Notes: a model not told the origin generated them from the sequence alone. 64,000 nt of DNA from Tissierellia bacterium (GCA_012735215.1 JAAYHX010000023.1:62001-126000); one strand, 5' to 3'; positions 43,800 through 55,165 are shown, numbered from the stretch's first letter. A program made the numbers and translations.

Positions 43800-45608
43800 A
43801 TGCAGGATATAAAACAAGAAAACATCAGAAACTTTTGTATAATTGCACATATAGATCACGGAAAATCCACACTTGCAGATAGATTGATTGAAAAGACTGG
43901 TATGCTGACTTCCAGAGAGATGCAGAACCAGGTGCTTGATAGTATGGAATTAGAAAGGGAAAGAGGTATAACCATTAAGCTGAAGAGTATCAGGCTTAAC
44001 TACAAGGACGAAGATGGGGAAGAATATATACTCAACCTAATCGATACCCCTGGTCATGTGGATTTTAACTATGAGGTATCCAGAAGCTTGGCTGCTTGCG
44101 AAGGGGCCTTGTTAGTAGTAGATGCTACCCAAGGGGTAGAAGCACAAACCCTGGCTAATGTCTACTTGGCCATAGATCAGGACTTGGAGATTGTCCCAGT
44201 TATAAACAAGATTGACCTGCCCAGTGCCAGACCGGAAGAGATAAAGCAGGAAATAGAGAATATAATCGGTATAGATGCCTCTGAGGCCCCTCTGATATCA
44301 GCCAAGGACGGCATCAATATAGATGCAGTACTTAAGGAGATAGTTAGCAAAATACCAGCTCCCAAAGGGAACAAGGAGGCTCCTCTAAAGGCTCTCATAT
44401 TTGATTCCTACTATGATAGCTATAAGGGAGTGGTTGCCTTTATCAGGGTATTTGAGGGTACCCTGAAGCCTGGCATGAATATAAGGATGATGTCTACCAA
44501 TAAGAGCTATGAGGTAACGGAGGTAGGTGTAACTACCAGCAAGCACATTCCAGTGGACAGGTTGGAGGCTGGAGATGTTGGCTATGTGGTAGCTAGTATT
44601 AAAAATGTAAAGGATGCCAGGGTAGGAGATACCATAACTGATGATGACAACCCAACGGCAGAACCACTACCCGGATATAAGAAAGTGGTGCCCATGGTCT
44701 ACTGCGGTATATATCCAGCAGAAGGGGAAGACTTTAATGCAGTAAGGGATGCCTTGGAGAAATTACAGGTAAACGATGCTAGCTTAGTATTTGAACCAGA
44801 AAATTCAGCAGCCCTAGGCTTTGGATTTAGGTGTGGTTTCTTAGGACTCCTTCACATGGAGATAATCCAGGAGAGGTTGGAAAGGGAGTTTGATTTGAAC
44901 ATTGTAACTACAGCTCCCAGCGTAATCTATAGGGTAAAAACCAAGTCGGGAGAAATGCTATCCATACAAAACCCAACTAGCCTCCCCGATGAGACGGAAA
45001 TAGAGTATATGGAGGAGCCAATCGTAGACTCTTCAATTATGACCCCAACAGACTATGTGGGCCCAATTATGGAGTTGTGCCAAAGTAGAAGGGGCGTATT
45101 TAAGGGCATGGAGTATCTAGAAGAAACCAGGGTAGTGTTAAAGTATGATCTGCCCTTAAATGAGGTCATATATGACTTCTTTGATGCTCTAAAATCAAAG
45201 AGCAGGGGTTTTGCTTCCCTGGACTATGAGCTAAAGGGATATCAACAATCAGACCTGGTAAAATTGGATATACTCATAAATGGGGACTTGGTAGATGCCC
45301 TATCCATAATTGTCCATAGGGACAAGGCCTATGAAAGGGGCAGGAAGATTGCAGAGAAATTGAAAGACGAGATTCCACGCCACCTATTTGCCATTCCTAT
45401 CCAAGCAGCCATTGGGTCTAAAATAATAGCTAGGGAAACAGTAAAAGCCCTTAGGAAAGATGTATTGGCAAAATGCTATGGTGGAGACATTTCAAGAAAG
45501 AAGAAGCTTTTGGAGAAGCAAAAAGAAGGAAAGAAGAGAATGAGACAGATAGGTTCAGTCAACGTACCTCAGGAGGCCTTCCTATCTGTATTGAAATATG
45601 ACGAATAA
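43800..45608 (+). CDS. lepA: Elongation factor 4 (LepA)
   Basis: 602 aa, full length, from ATG 43800 behind TTGAGGGGGAAGAAC. GTPase motifs [18 protein letters not shown] and NKIDLP, then domains II-III, V and the LepA-specific C-terminal domain ending [15 protein letters not shown]. It acts on the ribosome in translation under stress and in 30S assembly. TTTGTTATAATTAAC at about 43752 may hold its -10 element. Confidence 0.97.
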   Translation: MQDIKQENIRNFCIIAHIDHGKSTLADRLIEKTGMLTSREMQNQVLDSMELERERGITIKLKSIRLNYKDEDGEEYILNLIDTPGHVDFNYEVSRSLAACEGALLVVDATQGVEAQTLANVYLAIDQDLEIVPVINKIDLPSARPEEIKQEIENIIGIDASEAPLISAKDGINIDAVLKEIVSKIPAPKGNKEAPLKALIFDSYYDSYKGVVAFIRVFEGTLKPGMNIRMMSTNKSYEVTEVGVTTSKHIPVDRLEAGDVGYVVASIKNVKDARVGDTITDDDNPTAEPLPGYKKVVPMVYCGIYPAEGEDFNAVRDALEKLQVNDASLVFEPENSAALGFGFRCGFLGLLHMEIIQERLEREFDLNIVTTAPSVIYRVKTKSGEMLSIQNPTSLPDETEIEYMEEPIVDSSIMTPTDYVGPIMELCQSRRGVFKGMEYLEETRVVLKYDLPLNEVIYDFFDALKSKSRGFASLDYELKGYQQSDLVKLDILINGDLVDALSIIVHRDKAYERGRKIAEKLKDEIPRHLFAIPIQAAIGSKIIARETVKALRKDVLAKCYGGDISRKKKLLEKQKEGKKRMRQIGSVNVPQEAFLSVLKYDE

Positions 45609-45636
45609 TGCACACTTTTATGTGTGCATTATTTTT
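45607..45636 (+). terminator. Intrinsic terminator between lepA and hemW
   Basis: AATGCACAC and GTGTGCATT form a 9-bp stem followed by ATTTTT. hemW starts 18 bases later, so readthrough is plausible. Confidence 0.8.
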
Positions 45637-45653
45637 AAAGAAGGTGAAAGCTA

Positions 45654-46790
45654 TTGAAAGACTTAGCTGTATATATTCATATACCCTTTTGTGATAAGAA
45701 GTGCTATTATTGTGACTTCACATCCTTTTCCGGCCTAGATAAGAGGATAGAGGAATATATTGAATATTTGCTTTTAGAAATGGATTTATATAGAGAGACC
45801 CTTAAGGAATACAATATTAAAACCATCTTCCTAGGAGGGGGCACCCCTTCCTATATTGACGGCAGCTATATAGTGAAGATAATAAGGACCCTATTTGAAA
45901 AGTACAACTGCTCTTTAGTGGAAGAGATAACCATAGAGGCCAACCCTGGAACCCTTGATAGGGAAAAGCTGATGCAGTATAGGGAAGCGGGGGTAAATAG
46001 GATAAGCCTAGGAGTCCAGACTTTAAATGATCAGCTTCTTAAATCCATAGGCAGGCTCCACACTGCAGCGGAGGCTATAGAGAACATTAAGCTGATAAGG
46101 GAACTGGGCTTTTCCAATATTAATGTAGACCTTATGTTTGGCCTGCCGGATCAGACAGTAGCTGACTGTATTTCTACTTTGGAAGAAATAGTGGATTTAG
46201 GTGTAGAGCATATTTCCTATTATAGCCTAATCTTGGAAGAGAAAACCATGATGAACAGGTGGTTTGAAGAAGGGAAGATAAGGCTTCCTGATGAGGATGT
46301 TGAAAGGGACATGTATCATGAGGGGGTAAACTTCCTAAAAAGCAGGGGGTATGAGCATTATGAGATCTCAAACTTCTGCAAACCTGGCTATCAATGTAAG
46401 CACAATCTATTCTACTGGACCCTAAAGCCCTATATAGGCTTTGGCATATCATCCCATTCAAATATAGAAGGGAAGAGATTTTGCAACTACAACACCTTCA
46501 AGGACTACTTTGATAGCATAGATAGAAGTAAGGTACCAGTTTTGGAAGTAGAAGATATAGATAGCCATATGGAAATGGCAGAGTACGTGATAATGGGTCT
46601 TAGGCTGATTGGTGGAATAAACAAGGAGGATTTTAAAGGAAGGTTCGGTAGGGCTCTGGAGGATGTCTACGGTAAGGTAATAGATAGTTCTATGAGGGCA
46701 GGCCTTCTTGTTGATGACGGGACCTATGTCAGGTTTACTGATAAGGGCTTAGATCTATCTAATATGGTTTATGTGGATATATTGCCCTAG
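45654..46790 (+). CDS. hemW: Radical SAM heme chaperone HemW
   Basis: 378 aa, TTG start at 45654 behind AAGGTGAAAG. Cluster motif C13-DKK-C17-YY-C20 and the following DF, then LGGGTPS and EANPGTLDREKL. It lacks the residues that would make it a coproporphyrinogen dehydrogenase as far as I can judge; the lepA-hemW-hrcA order is typical of HemW in Firmicutes. Confidence 0.93.
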   Translation: MKDLAVYIHIPFCDKKCYYCDFTSFSGLDKRIEEYIEYLLLEMDLYRETLKEYNIKTIFLGGGTPSYIDGSYIVKIIRTLFEKYNCSLVEEITIEANPGTLDREKLMQYREAGVNRISLGVQTLNDQLLKSIGRLHTAAEAIENIKLIRELGFSNINVDLMFGLPDQTVADCISTLEEIVDLGVEHISYYSLILEEKTMMNRWFEEGKIRLPDEDVERDMYHEGVNFLKSRGYEHYEISNFCKPGYQCKHNLFYWTLKPYIGFGISSHSNIEGKRFCNYNTFKDYFDSIDRSKVPVLEVEDIDSHMEMAEYVIMGLRLIGGINKEDFKGRFGRALEDVYGKVIDSSMRAGLLVDDGTYVRFTDKGLDLSNMVYVDILP

Positions 46791-46811
46791 TTGATGGGGC
46801 TTAAAAAGGTA

Positions 46812-46840
46812 TTGACAACTTAGTTTGATTTATGTTAATT
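46812..46840 (+). promoter_or_regulatory. SigA promoter of the hrcA-dnaK operon
   Basis: TTGACA (46812-46817), 17 bases, TTAATT (46835-46840). It stands directly before the CIRCE operator. Confidence 0.8.
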
Positions 46841-46845
46841 TAAAG

Positions 46846-46872
46846 TTAGCACTCAGGGATTATGAGTGCTAA
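46846..46872 (+). promoter_or_regulatory. CIRCE operator (HrcA binding site)
   Basis: TTAGCACTC, 9 bases, GAGTGCTAA: an exact match to the CIRCE consensus. HrcA bound here represses the operon until heat shock titrates GroE away from it. Confidence 0.98.
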
Positions 46873-46910
46873 TAAACTTCCCTGCTTTATATAAAATTGA
46901 GGTGATATCT

Positions 46911-47951
46911 ATGTTAGACGAAAGAAAGATTAAGGTTCTATGGGCTGTAATCGACAGCTATATAAGGGGAGCAGAACCAGTTGGTTCAAGGACTATTTCT
47001 AAGGAGTATGACTTGGGGATAAGCTCTGCTACCATAAGAAACGAGATGTCTGATTTGGAAGAGCTAGGATACTTGAGCAAACCTCACATCTCTTCTGGCA
47101 GAGTACCTTCAGATAAGGCCTATAGGTTCTATGTAAACAATATAATAAAGAACAATCAGATAAAAACTGATGTTAGAAAAAAAGAGGAAATAAAGAGATT
47201 GTTAACTCAGGAGTCTATAGAAATAGATGAACTATTGCAGAATTCTGCCAAGATACTGTCGGCCATTACAAGCTATACTGCCCTTGCTGTATCACCTCGA
47301 ATTAAGAACATGAGATTAAAACATATCCAATTAGTTTCTATAGATGACAATGAGGTATTGATCATATTGGTTGGAAGTTCAGGTATAGTAAAGAATCTGG
47401 TTTTAAGAACTAAGGAAGTAGTTTCAGAGGACCATTTGGAGAGGGTATCCAACTTCTTAAACCACAAGCTAAAAGGTTATACCATCAATGAGATTGGTAC
47501 AAGTATAAAGCATGATATATTGAGGGAAATGCACCAGTACAAGAACCTGATAGATAGGGTCATACTGGAAACCATTAATTCCTTTGACCACTACAATGAT
47601 GTTCAGGTTTATGCTGATGGTGTTACCAATATATTTGATTTTCCAGAGTACAAGGATGCCAGCAAGGCCAAAACCTTCATCTCCTTTATTGAAGATAAGG
47701 ATCAGCTGATAGACTTGCTGTTGAAGAATTCACTTAATAGTGAAATAGAGATCACTATAGGTAGTGAAAACATATACGATCAGATCAAGGATTGCAGCTT
47801 GATCACAACCACCTATAGGTTAGGGGATAAGATTATTGGCAAGATAGGTGTTATAGGACCAACTAGGATGGATTATCTGATGGCTATTAGCTCCTTGAAG
47901 CTGTTTTCAGAAAACCTTTCTGAAATACTGGAAAAGCTCATAAATGGATAA
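46911..47951 (+). CDS. hrcA: Heat-inducible transcription repressor HrcA
   Basis: 346 aa from ATG 46911, just after GAGGTGATATCT (an upstream in-frame start at 46866 would lie in the operator). N-terminal winged helix (SRTISKEYDLGISSATIRNEMSDLEELGYL, HISSGRVPSDKAYRFYV) and GAF-like C-terminal part. It represses its own operon through the CIRCE element 40 bases upstream. Confidence 0.96.
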   Translation: MLDERKIKVLWAVIDSYIRGAEPVGSRTISKEYDLGISSATIRNEMSDLEELGYLSKPHISSGRVPSDKAYRFYVNNIIKNNQIKTDVRKKEEIKRLLTQESIEIDELLQNSAKILSAITSYTALAVSPRIKNMRLKHIQLVSIDDNEVLIILVGSSGIVKNLVLRTKEVVSEDHLERVSNFLNHKLKGYTINEIGTSIKHDILREMHQYKNLIDRVILETINSFDHYNDVQVYADGVTNIFDFPEYKDASKAKTFISFIEDKDQLIDLLLKNSLNSEIEITIGSENIYDQIKDCSLITTTYRLGDKIIGKIGVIGPTRMDYLMAISSLKLFSENLSEILEKLING

Positions 47952-47977
47952 GAACAATAATAATAAAGGGTGATTCA

Positions 47978-48556
47978 ATGGCAAAGCAAGAAGATATAAA
48001 ACAAGAAACGGATATTAGGGAGGAAATTGAACAAGATGTCCCTAGGGAAGATGCAGAGATTAAAGGGATAGATAGTGAAGAAAAGGTAGAAGAGACTGTA
48101 GAAATGGATAAGGAAGAAGACCAAGCAGCAGATGAAGCCAATCAAGAGCTTGAAGAATTAAACAATAAGCTCATGAGACTCCAGGCTGACTTTATCAATT
48201 ACAAGAACCGGGTGGAAAAGGATAAGAAGAATATCTATTCCTATGCCCTGGAGGATATTATAACCCAGCTATTACCTGTACTAGACAATTTTGAAAGGGC
48301 TATGGATAATATGGAAGAGGGTAATAGCTACTATGAAGGCGTAAAGATGATCTATGACCAGATGATGGATGTACTTAGCAAAAATGGGCTTAAGGAAATT
48401 GAATGCTTAGATAAGCATTTTGATCCTAACTTCCACCATGCAGTTATGTCAGAGGACTCTGAAAAGGAAGAAGGCATAATCTTGGAAGTATTCCAAAAGG
48501 GATATATGTTAAGGGATAAAGTTATTAGACCAAGTATGGTTAAAGTAGCAAAATAA
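47978..48556 (+). CDS. grpE: Nucleotide exchange factor GrpE
   Basis: 192 aa. Acidic, low-complexity N-terminal 60 residues, a long coiled coil (QELEELNNKLMRLQADFINYKNRV) and the beta domain ending GYMLRDKVIRPSMVKVAK, the GrpE signature. It releases ADP from DnaK. AAAGGGTGATTCA precedes the ATG. Confidence 0.96.
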   Translation: MAKQEDIKQETDIREEIEQDVPREDAEIKGIDSEEKVEETVEMDKEEDQAADEANQELEELNNKLMRLQADFINYKNRVEKDKKNIYSYALEDIITQLLPVLDNFERAMDNMEEGNSYYEGVKMIYDQMMDVLSKNGLKEIECLDKHFDPNFHHAVMSEDSEKEEGIILEVFQKGYMLRDKVIRPSMVKVAK

Positions 48557-48577
48557 TTAAAGTAAGGAGGAATTTAC

Positions 48578-50413
48578 ATGGGGAAAATAATTGGAATTGA
48601 CTTAGGAACAACTAACTCTTGCGTTGCTGTAATGGAAGGTGGAGAACCTATAGTAATAACCAATGTGGAAGGCAACAGAACAACTCCATCCGTAGTGGCC
48701 TTTACCAAGGACGGGGAAAGATTGGTTGGTGAAGTAGCCAAGAGACAGGCAGTTACAAATCCAGATAGAACAATAGCGTCCATAAAAAGACATATGGGTA
48801 AGGACTATACTACGACCATAGACGGAAAGAGTTATACTCCTCAGGAAATTTCTGCCATGATATTGCAAAAAATAAAGGCTGATGCTGAAAGCTACTTAGG
48901 AGAAACCGTAACAGATGCAGTAATTACTGTACCAGCCTACTTTACTGATAGCCAAAGACAGGCTACAAAAGATGCTGGAAGGATTGCAGGCTTGAATGTA
49001 AAGAGGATCATAAATGAACCTACCGCTGCAGCCTTAGCCTATGGATTGGATAAATCTGAAGGACAACAAAAGATAATGGTATTTGACTTAGGTGGCGGTA
49101 CCTTTGACGTTTCCATACTAGATGTAGGTGATGGAGTATTTGAAGTATTGGCAACTAGAGGAAATAACCATTTAGGTGGAGACGACTTCGACCAAGCTAT
49201 TATTGACTATGTGGCTGAAGAGTTTAAAAAAGAACATGGCATAGATCTTAGACAGGACAACATGGCACTTCAAAGATTAAAGGAAGCAGCAGAAAAGGCA
49301 AAGAAGGAACTATCCACTACTATGACAACTAATATAAACTTGCCTTTCGTAACTGCAACTGCTGCTGGTCCATTGCACTTGAACTATGATTTGACAAGGG
49401 CTAAGTTTAACGAGTTAACAGAGCACCTGGTAGAGAAGACTATGGAGCCTGTTAGATTGGCCTTAGAGGATGCAGGTTTAAAGGCTAGCGATATAGACAA
49501 GGTACTACTTGTGGGTGGTTCAACTAGAATTCCAGCTGTTCAAGAAGCTGTTAAGAAGTTAATTGGCAAGAATCCACAAAAGGATATCAACCCAGATGAA
49601 TGTGTAGCCATAGGGGCAGCCATTCAAGGTGGAGTTTTAAGTGGAGAAGTTAAGGATTTACTTCTACTAGACGTAACACCACTGTCCTTAGGTATAGAAA
49701 CATTAGGTGGAGTTACTACAAGAATAATTGAGAGAAATACAACTATCCCAACTAAGAAATCTCAAATCTTCTCTACAGCAGCAGACAACCAAACATCTGT
49801 TGAAATCCACGTAGTACAAGGAGAAAGACAGTTTGCTAGGGACAATACAACCCTAGGTAGATTCATACTTGATGGAATACCACCAGCACCAAGGGGAGTA
49901 CCACAAATAGAGGTAACCTTCGATATAGATGCCAATGGTATAGTAAATGTAAGTGCTAAGGACCTTGGTACAGGAAGAGAGCAAAAGATAACCATTACAT
50001 CCTCTACTAACATGACTGAAGATGAAATACAACAGAAGATAAAAGAAGCTGAGAAGTTTGCAGAAGAAGATAAGAAGCGTAAAGAAGAGGTAGAGATAAG
50101 GAACAACGCAGACACTATGGTATATCAAACAGAAAAGACCCTGAAGGAACTAGAAGGAAAGATCAGCGATGGCGAAAAGAACAAGGTACAGGAAAAGTTG
50201 GATCAGTTGAAGAAGGCTCTAGAGGGAGACAATGTAGATGATATTAAGGCTAAAACTGAAGAGTTGAGCCAGGAGTTCTACAACATATCCCAGAGATTGT
50301 ACCAACAGGCTGGCGGTCAAGGAGCCCAAGGAGGAACTACTGACAACACTGCTGGCAGCAAGAATGATGATGTGGTAGATGCAGACTACGAAGTGATGGA
50401 TGATGATGAATAG
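48578..50413 (+). CDS. dnaK: Chaperone DnaK (Hsp70)
   Basis: 611 aa, full length. [13 protein letters not shown] at the start, [24 protein letters not shown], and the substrate domain with linker [16 protein letters not shown]. The lid and a Gly/Gln-rich tail ending [12 protein letters not shown] follow. Four-codon spacing to grpE and AGTAAGGAGGAATTTAC upstream place it in the operon. Confidence 0.98.
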   Translation: MGKIIGIDLGTTNSCVAVMEGGEPIVITNVEGNRTTPSVVAFTKDGERLVGEVAKRQAVTNPDRTIASIKRHMGKDYTTTIDGKSYTPQEISAMILQKIKADAESYLGETVTDAVITVPAYFTDSQRQATKDAGRIAGLNVKRIINEPTAAALAYGLDKSEGQQKIMVFDLGGGTFDVSILDVGDGVFEVLATRGNNHLGGDDFDQAIIDYVAEEFKKEHGIDLRQDNMALQRLKEAAEKAKKELSTTMTTNINLPFVTATAAGPLHLNYDLTRAKFNELTEHLVEKTMEPVRLALEDAGLKASDIDKVLLVGGSTRIPAVQEAVKKLIGKNPQKDINPDECVAIGAAIQGGVLSGEVKDLLLLDVTPLSLGIETLGGVTTRIIERNTTIPTKKSQIFSTAADNQTSVEIHVVQGERQFARDNTTLGRFILDGIPPAPRGVPQIEVTFDIDANGIVNVSAKDLGTGREQKITITSSTNMTEDEIQQKIKEAEKFAEEDKKRKEEVEIRNNADTMVYQTEKTLKELEGKISDGEKNKVQEKLDQLKKALEGDNVDDIKAKTEELSQEFYNISQRLYQQAGGQGAQGGTTDNTAGSKNDDVVDADYEVMDDDE

Positions 50414-50449
50414 ATCAAAGCTAAATCTATTGATTTAGCTTTGATTTTT
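50414..50449 (+). terminator. Intrinsic terminator between dnaK and dnaJ
   Basis: ATCAAAGCTAAATC and GATTTAGCTTTGAT form a perfect 14-bp stem around TATT, then TTTT. It lowers dnaJ relative to dnaK; partial readthrough would supply dnaJ. Confidence 0.85.
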
Positions 50450-50478
50450 GGTAAGGAGAGAAAGGCGGGTGATATTGG

Positions 50479-51600
50479 TTGAAGGATTATTATGAAATAC
50501 TAAATGTATCAAAGGATGCCAGTCCAGATGAAATAAAGTCCTCATATAGAAGGCTAGCCAAAAAATATCATCCAGACTTGAACCCAAACGATAAAGAGGC
50601 AGAGAAGAGGTTTAAGGAGATAAATGAAGCCTATGAGATATTAAGCGATCCAGAAAAGAGAAAAAGGTATGATATGTTTGGTGAAGCTGGAGTCAATGGT
50701 CAAGGAGGATATAGCCAAGATTTTACTGGCTTTGGAGATATATTTGATGATATATTTGACATCTTTGGTGGCTTTGGCAGAAGCTCCTATAGGGCCAGGG
50801 AAAGGGGCCCAGTGAAAGGGGCTGACCTTAGATATAACTTGAATTTGGAATTTGAAGAAGCAGTATTTGGAGTGGAGAAGGAAGTCCAGATTAGGAGGTC
50901 TGAAAGCTGCGATACCTGTAGTGGTACCGGTGTAAAGCCAGGAAGTTCAAAGGAAACCTGCAGCAAGTGCAAGGGGACAGGAGAAGTAAGGTATGCCCAA
51001 AACACTGCCTTTGGACAGTTTGTAAGAGTGGCCACCTGTGATGCCTGTGGAGGCAGCGGGGAGATTATAAGGGAAAAGTGTACCACCTGCAATGGCAATG
51101 GCAAGGTCTTGAAGAACAAGAGAATCAAGGTGAAGATCCCAGCAGGTGTAGATACAGGCAGCATTATCTCTGTAAGGGGAGAAGGAGAGGCTGGAGACAG
51201 AGGTGGTCCACCTGGGGATCTATACGTCTATATAAATGTTAAACCCCATAAACTATTTAAGAGACAAGGCAATGATCTATTTATAACCATTCCTATAAGC
51301 TTTACAGAAGCATGTTTGGGAGCCGAGATTGAAGTACCTACCCTTGAAGGGATAGAAAAGTTTAATCTACCAGCTGGAACCCAGACAGGAACAGAGTTTA
51401 AACTTAGGAATATGGGGGTACCTAATGTAAGAGGCATTGGTAGAGGGGATCTCCATTTTAAGGTAGAGATTCAAGTACCCAAGAAGTTGACGGATAAGCA
51501 GAGGGAACTATTGTTGGAGTTGGATAAGGAGTTTGGAAGTATTACTAAGCATGGCAAGAAAGGATTCTTTAAAAAAGTGAAGGATGCCTTTGGCAATTAA
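50479..51600 (+). CDS. dnaJ: Chaperone DnaJ (Hsp40, type I)
   Basis: 373 aa, TTG start at 50479 preceded by AGGCGGGTGAT. J domain at 1-68 with HPD (KYHPDLNPN), Gly/Phe region, four CxxCxGxG zinc repeats (CDTCSGTG, CSKCKGTG, CDACGGSG, CTTCNGNG) and the C-terminal client domains. Stimulates DnaK ATPase. Last gene of the heat-shock group. Confidence 0.97.
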   Translation: MKDYYEILNVSKDASPDEIKSSYRRLAKKYHPDLNPNDKEAEKRFKEINEAYEILSDPEKRKRYDMFGEAGVNGQGGYSQDFTGFGDIFDDIFDIFGGFGRSSYRARERGPVKGADLRYNLNLEFEEAVFGVEKEVQIRRSESCDTCSGTGVKPGSSKETCSKCKGTGEVRYAQNTAFGQFVRVATCDACGGSGEIIREKCTTCNGNGKVLKNKRIKVKIPAGVDTGSIISVRGEGEAGDRGGPPGDLYVYINVKPHKLFKRQGNDLFITIPISFTEACLGAEIEVPTLEGIEKFNLPAGTQTGTEFKLRNMGVPNVRGIGRGDLHFKVEIQVPKKLTDKQRELLLELDKEFGSITKHGKKGFFKKVKDAFGN

Positions 51601-51601
51601 G

Positions 51602-51633
51602 CAATCACCCAGTGCGCTGGAGTGGTTGTTTTT
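51602..51633 (+). terminator. Intrinsic terminator after dnaJ
   Basis: AATCAC with GTGGTT and inner CCAG with CTGG make a nested stem, followed by TTTTTT. Confidence 0.75.
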
Positions 51634-51684
51634 TGATGTTCTTTAGGTTATAATAAGTTGAGATAAATAAAAGGATGTGAGATT

Positions 51685-52623
51685 ATGAAGTGGGTTGAAG
51701 TCCGAATAAACACTACTACAGAAGCTGAAGAAATTGTTTGCAGTATAATGTACGATCTAGGAGTTACAGGATTGGCCATAGAGGATCCAAACGATATACT
51801 GGCTTTTCAACAGACTGAGGAAAATTGGGATTTCATAGATCCAGACTTGATCAATCAGGATTATGAAGGGGTTACCATAAAGGCCTATTTTCCAGAATCA
51901 GAAGATATAACGGATAAGCTTGACATGGTAAGGGATAGGATAGAGAGGATCCCCTTGAGGGAGACTGGTAAAAGCTTAGGGCAGGTAACAGTTTCTGAAG
52001 TGTATGAGAAGGATTGGTCTGAGACCTGGAAGAAGTATTATAAGCCAGTAAGGATTGGAAAGAGGATTGTTATCAAGCCTACTTGGGAAGAATATGAGAA
52101 AGAGGATGAAGACATTGTTATTGAGCTTGATCCTGGCATGGCTTTTGGTACAGGAACCCATGAAACTACTATCCTTTGTATTGAAGCCTTGGAAAAATAT
52201 ATGAATGAAGGGGCTCTAGTCTACGATGTAGGCTGCGGCAGTGGAATACTTAGTGTTGTTGCAGCAAGGCTGGGAGCAAGGAAGGTAATAGGTATTGATA
52301 TAGATGAGCTATGTGTTAAGGTTTCAAAGGAGAATATAAGCATTAATGGTGTGGAGGATCTGGTAGAAGTAAGAAAGGGTAATTTACTGGATAGTGTTAA
52401 TGAAAAGGCTGATATTATCGTATCCAACATAATTGCCGAGGTTATTATAAACATGGTGCCAGATCTAAAGGCCTATATTAATGATGATGGAATATTTATA
52501 GCTTCTGGTATAATTACTGAAAAGTTAAGTAGCGTAATGGATGCCTTAAGGAATAATGGCTTTAATATAGTGGAAGAAAAGATTATAAATGATTGGGCAG
52601 TTGTAATTGCTAAGCTAGAATAG
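51685..52623 (+). CDS. prmA: Ribosomal protein L11 methyltransferase
   Basis: 312 aa, normal size. Begins MKWVEVRINTTTEAEEIV and has DPGMAFGTGTHETT and VYDVGCGSGILSVVAARLGA, the SAM-binding glycine loop, and NIIAEVIINM in the NPPY-like position. It trimethylates L11. Next to dnaJ and rsmE in many Firmicutes. Confidence 0.96.
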   Translation: MKWVEVRINTTTEAEEIVCSIMYDLGVTGLAIEDPNDILAFQQTEENWDFIDPDLINQDYEGVTIKAYFPESEDITDKLDMVRDRIERIPLRETGKSLGQVTVSEVYEKDWSETWKKYYKPVRIGKRIVIKPTWEEYEKEDEDIVIELDPGMAFGTGTHETTILCIEALEKYMNEGALVYDVGCGSGILSVVAARLGARKVIGIDIDELCVKVSKENISINGVEDLVEVRKGNLLDSVNEKADIIVSNIIAEVIINMVPDLKAYINDDGIFIASGIITEKLSSVMDALRNNGFNIVEEKIINDWAVVIAKLE

Positions 52624-52632
52624 GGTGGATGT

Positions 52633-53382
52633 ATGAATAGATTCTTTGTAGATAGAGAACAGGTAAAGGGCGATACTATAAGGATACTTGGCAAAGATGT
52701 AAAGCATATAAAGGATGTATTGAGACTTAAGCCAAAGGATAGGCTGGAGGTAGTAGCTGAAGGCAGTTGCCATATATGTGAAATAGTTGAGATTGAGTCC
52801 AATGGAGTGTTGGTTAGGATTTTAGATACATGTGGTGCCAGCTCTGAGCCCCCAATCTATGTTAACCTTTTTCAGGCAATAGCTAAAGGAGATAAGATGG
52901 ATTTAATAATCCAAAAGACTACAGAAATTGGTGTAAAGGAAATCATTCCCGTAGTCACCAATAGGACTGTTGTTAAGATCAAGGACTACAAGAAGGAAAA
53001 GAACAAGCTTGATAGGTGGAACAGCATTGCTGAAGAGGCAGCTAAACAGAGCAAGAGGACCTATATACCTACAGTTAGAAATATAATTGATTTTAAGGAC
53101 ATGGTTGAACTACTTAAGGAGGAAGAAAACATCATAGTTCCCTATGAGAGGGAAAGGGCTGTTGGCTTAAAGGAAGCCTTGAAAAAGCTCTCAGGAGGGA
53201 GGATAAATATAGTCATAGGTCCAGAAGGTGGATTTGAAGAGTATGAGATAGAAATGCTTGAGAGTATTGGGGCAAAATCTGTAACTTTAGGTCCAAGAAT
53301 TTTGAGAACGGAGACGGCAGGTATTATTACCGTAGCCCTATCCCTGTATGAGCTTGGAGACTTGGGAGTGATATTAAAATGA
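52633..53382 (+). CDS. rsmE: 16S rRNA m3U1498 methyltransferase
   Basis: 249 aa. N-terminal PUA-like part (MNRFFVDREQVKGDTIRILGKDVKHIKDVLRL) and the SPOUT knot (VIGPEGGFEEYEIEM, LGPRILRTETAGI). It methylates N3 of U1498 in 16S rRNA. It starts 9 bases after prmA, and its stop overlaps the mtaB ATG. Confidence 0.96.
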   Translation: MNRFFVDREQVKGDTIRILGKDVKHIKDVLRLKPKDRLEVVAEGSCHICEIVEIESNGVLVRILDTCGASSEPPIYVNLFQAIAKGDKMDLIIQKTTEIGVKEIIPVVTNRTVVKIKDYKKEKNKLDRWNSIAEEAAKQSKRTYIPTVRNIIDFKDMVELLKEEENIIVPYERERAVGLKEALKKLSGGRINIVIGPEGGFEEYEIEMLESIGAKSVTLGPRILRTETAGIITVALSLYELGDLGVILK

Positions 53383-54674
53383 AGGTAGCTTTTTTCACCC
53401 TCGGCTGTAAGGTCAATCAATATGAGACTGAGGCCATGGAGGAAATGTTCAAAAAGAGAGGATATGAAGTAGTCAGCTTTGAAGATGAGGCTGATATATA
53501 TATAATAAACACCTGTACTGTGACTAACTTAGGAGATAGGAAGTCCAGACAGTTTATAAGAAGGGCAAAGAAACTAAATGAAGATTCTATAGTAGCTGCA
53601 GTTGGCTGTTATTCACAAATAGCTCCTGAAGAGGTGGAACAGATAGAAGGAGTAGATGTCATAATAGGGACTACAGACAAGGATAGGATAGTTGATCTCT
53701 GTGAGGAAGCTAGGGAGAAGAATAAAAAGATCAATGTGGTCAAGAATATTAAGTATCATAAGGAGTTTGATAAGCTCAGCATAGACACTATAGAATCTAG
53801 AACCAGAGCCTATATGAAGATCCAGGATGGATGTAATCAATTTTGTAGCTATTGTATAATTCCCTATGCTAGGGGACCTATTAGAAGTAGAAGGCTGGAG
53901 GACATACTTGTTGAAGCCGAAAAGCTAGCAAAGGCCAGCTTTAAGGAGATTGTCCTAACTGGCATTCATGTGGCCTCCTATGGGAAGGACTTAAAGAATG
54001 TAGATTTACTTGATATTATTGAAGAGGTCAGTAGGATAGAAGGAATTGAAAGGATAAGGCTTAGTTCCATAGAGCCTACCTTTATAGATGAAAGATTTAT
54101 GGAGAAGGTTACAGATAATAAAAAGTTCTGCGACCATTTCCACCTATCACTTCAAAGTGGCAGTAACGGCGTTCTGCAGAGAATGAACCGTAAGTATACG
54201 ACAGAGGAGTATAGGAATATAGTCCATATGATCAGGAGGTATATGCCTGAGGCAGGTATTACTACTGATATCATAGTTGGATTTCCAGGAGAAACTGAAG
54301 AGGAGTTTCAAGAGACTTGTAATTTTGTGAAGGATATTGGTTTTTCCAGAATCCATGTTTTCAAGTACTCCCCTCGAAAAGGAACACCGGCTAGTAAGCT
54401 AGAAAACCAAGTTCACGGAAGTATTAAGAATGAAAGAAGCGACAGACTTATCAGGATAGGCAACCAGGTAGCAAACAGATTTATGGAAGGCTTCATAGGA
54501 AAGAAGATGGAAGTCCTATTTGAAGAAGAGAAAGAAGGATATTTTGAAGGCTATACAACAAATTATCTGAGAGTAAAGGCTAAAACTGATGAAGATGTTC
54601 ATGGTAAAATACTTCCTGTAAAAATCGTTACCAAAGAAGATGATATTTTAATAGGTCAAATGCAGGATTTTTAA
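53379..54674 (+). CDS. mtaB: tRNA t6A37 methylthiotransferase MtaB
   Basis: 431 aa. MTTase N-terminal domain with three cysteines (GCKVNQYE, NTCTVTN, GCYSQ), radical SAM cluster CNQFCSYC near residue 151, and C-terminal TRAM-like domain. It makes ms2t6A at position 37 of tRNAs that read ANN codons. ATGA overlap with the rsmE stop. Confidence 0.95.
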   Translation: MKVAFFTLGCKVNQYETEAMEEMFKKRGYEVVSFEDEADIYIINTCTVTNLGDRKSRQFIRRAKKLNEDSIVAAVGCYSQIAPEEVEQIEGVDVIIGTTDKDRIVDLCEEAREKNKKINVVKNIKYHKEFDKLSIDTIESRTRAYMKIQDGCNQFCSYCIIPYARGPIRSRRLEDILVEAEKLAKASFKEIVLTGIHVASYGKDLKNVDLLDIIEEVSRIEGIERIRLSSIEPTFIDERFMEKVTDNKKFCDHFHLSLQSGSNGVLQRMNRKYTTEEYRNIVHMIRRYMPEAGITTDIIVGFPGETEEEFQETCNFVKDIGFSRIHVFKYSPRKGTPASKLENQVHGSIKNERSDRLIRIGNQVANRFMEGFIGKKMEVLFEEEKEGYFEGYTTNYLRVKAKTDEDVHGKILPVKIVTKEDDILIGQMQDF

Positions 54675-54699
54675 GATTTTTGTAGAATACATTATATGA

Positions 54700-55056
<357 letters not shown>

Positions 55057-55063
55057 AATTTAG

Positions 55064-55092
55064 TTGCATAAATCATCTAGTTAATGTATAAT
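55064..55092 (+). promoter_or_regulatory. Promoter of rpsU
   Basis: TTGCAT (55064-55069), 17 bases, TATAAT (55087-55092), 74 bases before the rpsU start. The leader in between contains ACGAACGAGACACTCTATG of unknown role. Confidence 0.75.
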
Positions 55093-55165
55093 TATTTCGT
55101 GCTATATTCTAGGATTGTTACGAACGAGACACTCTATGCAGTAGTAGAGGGGAGGGGAGAAGGTT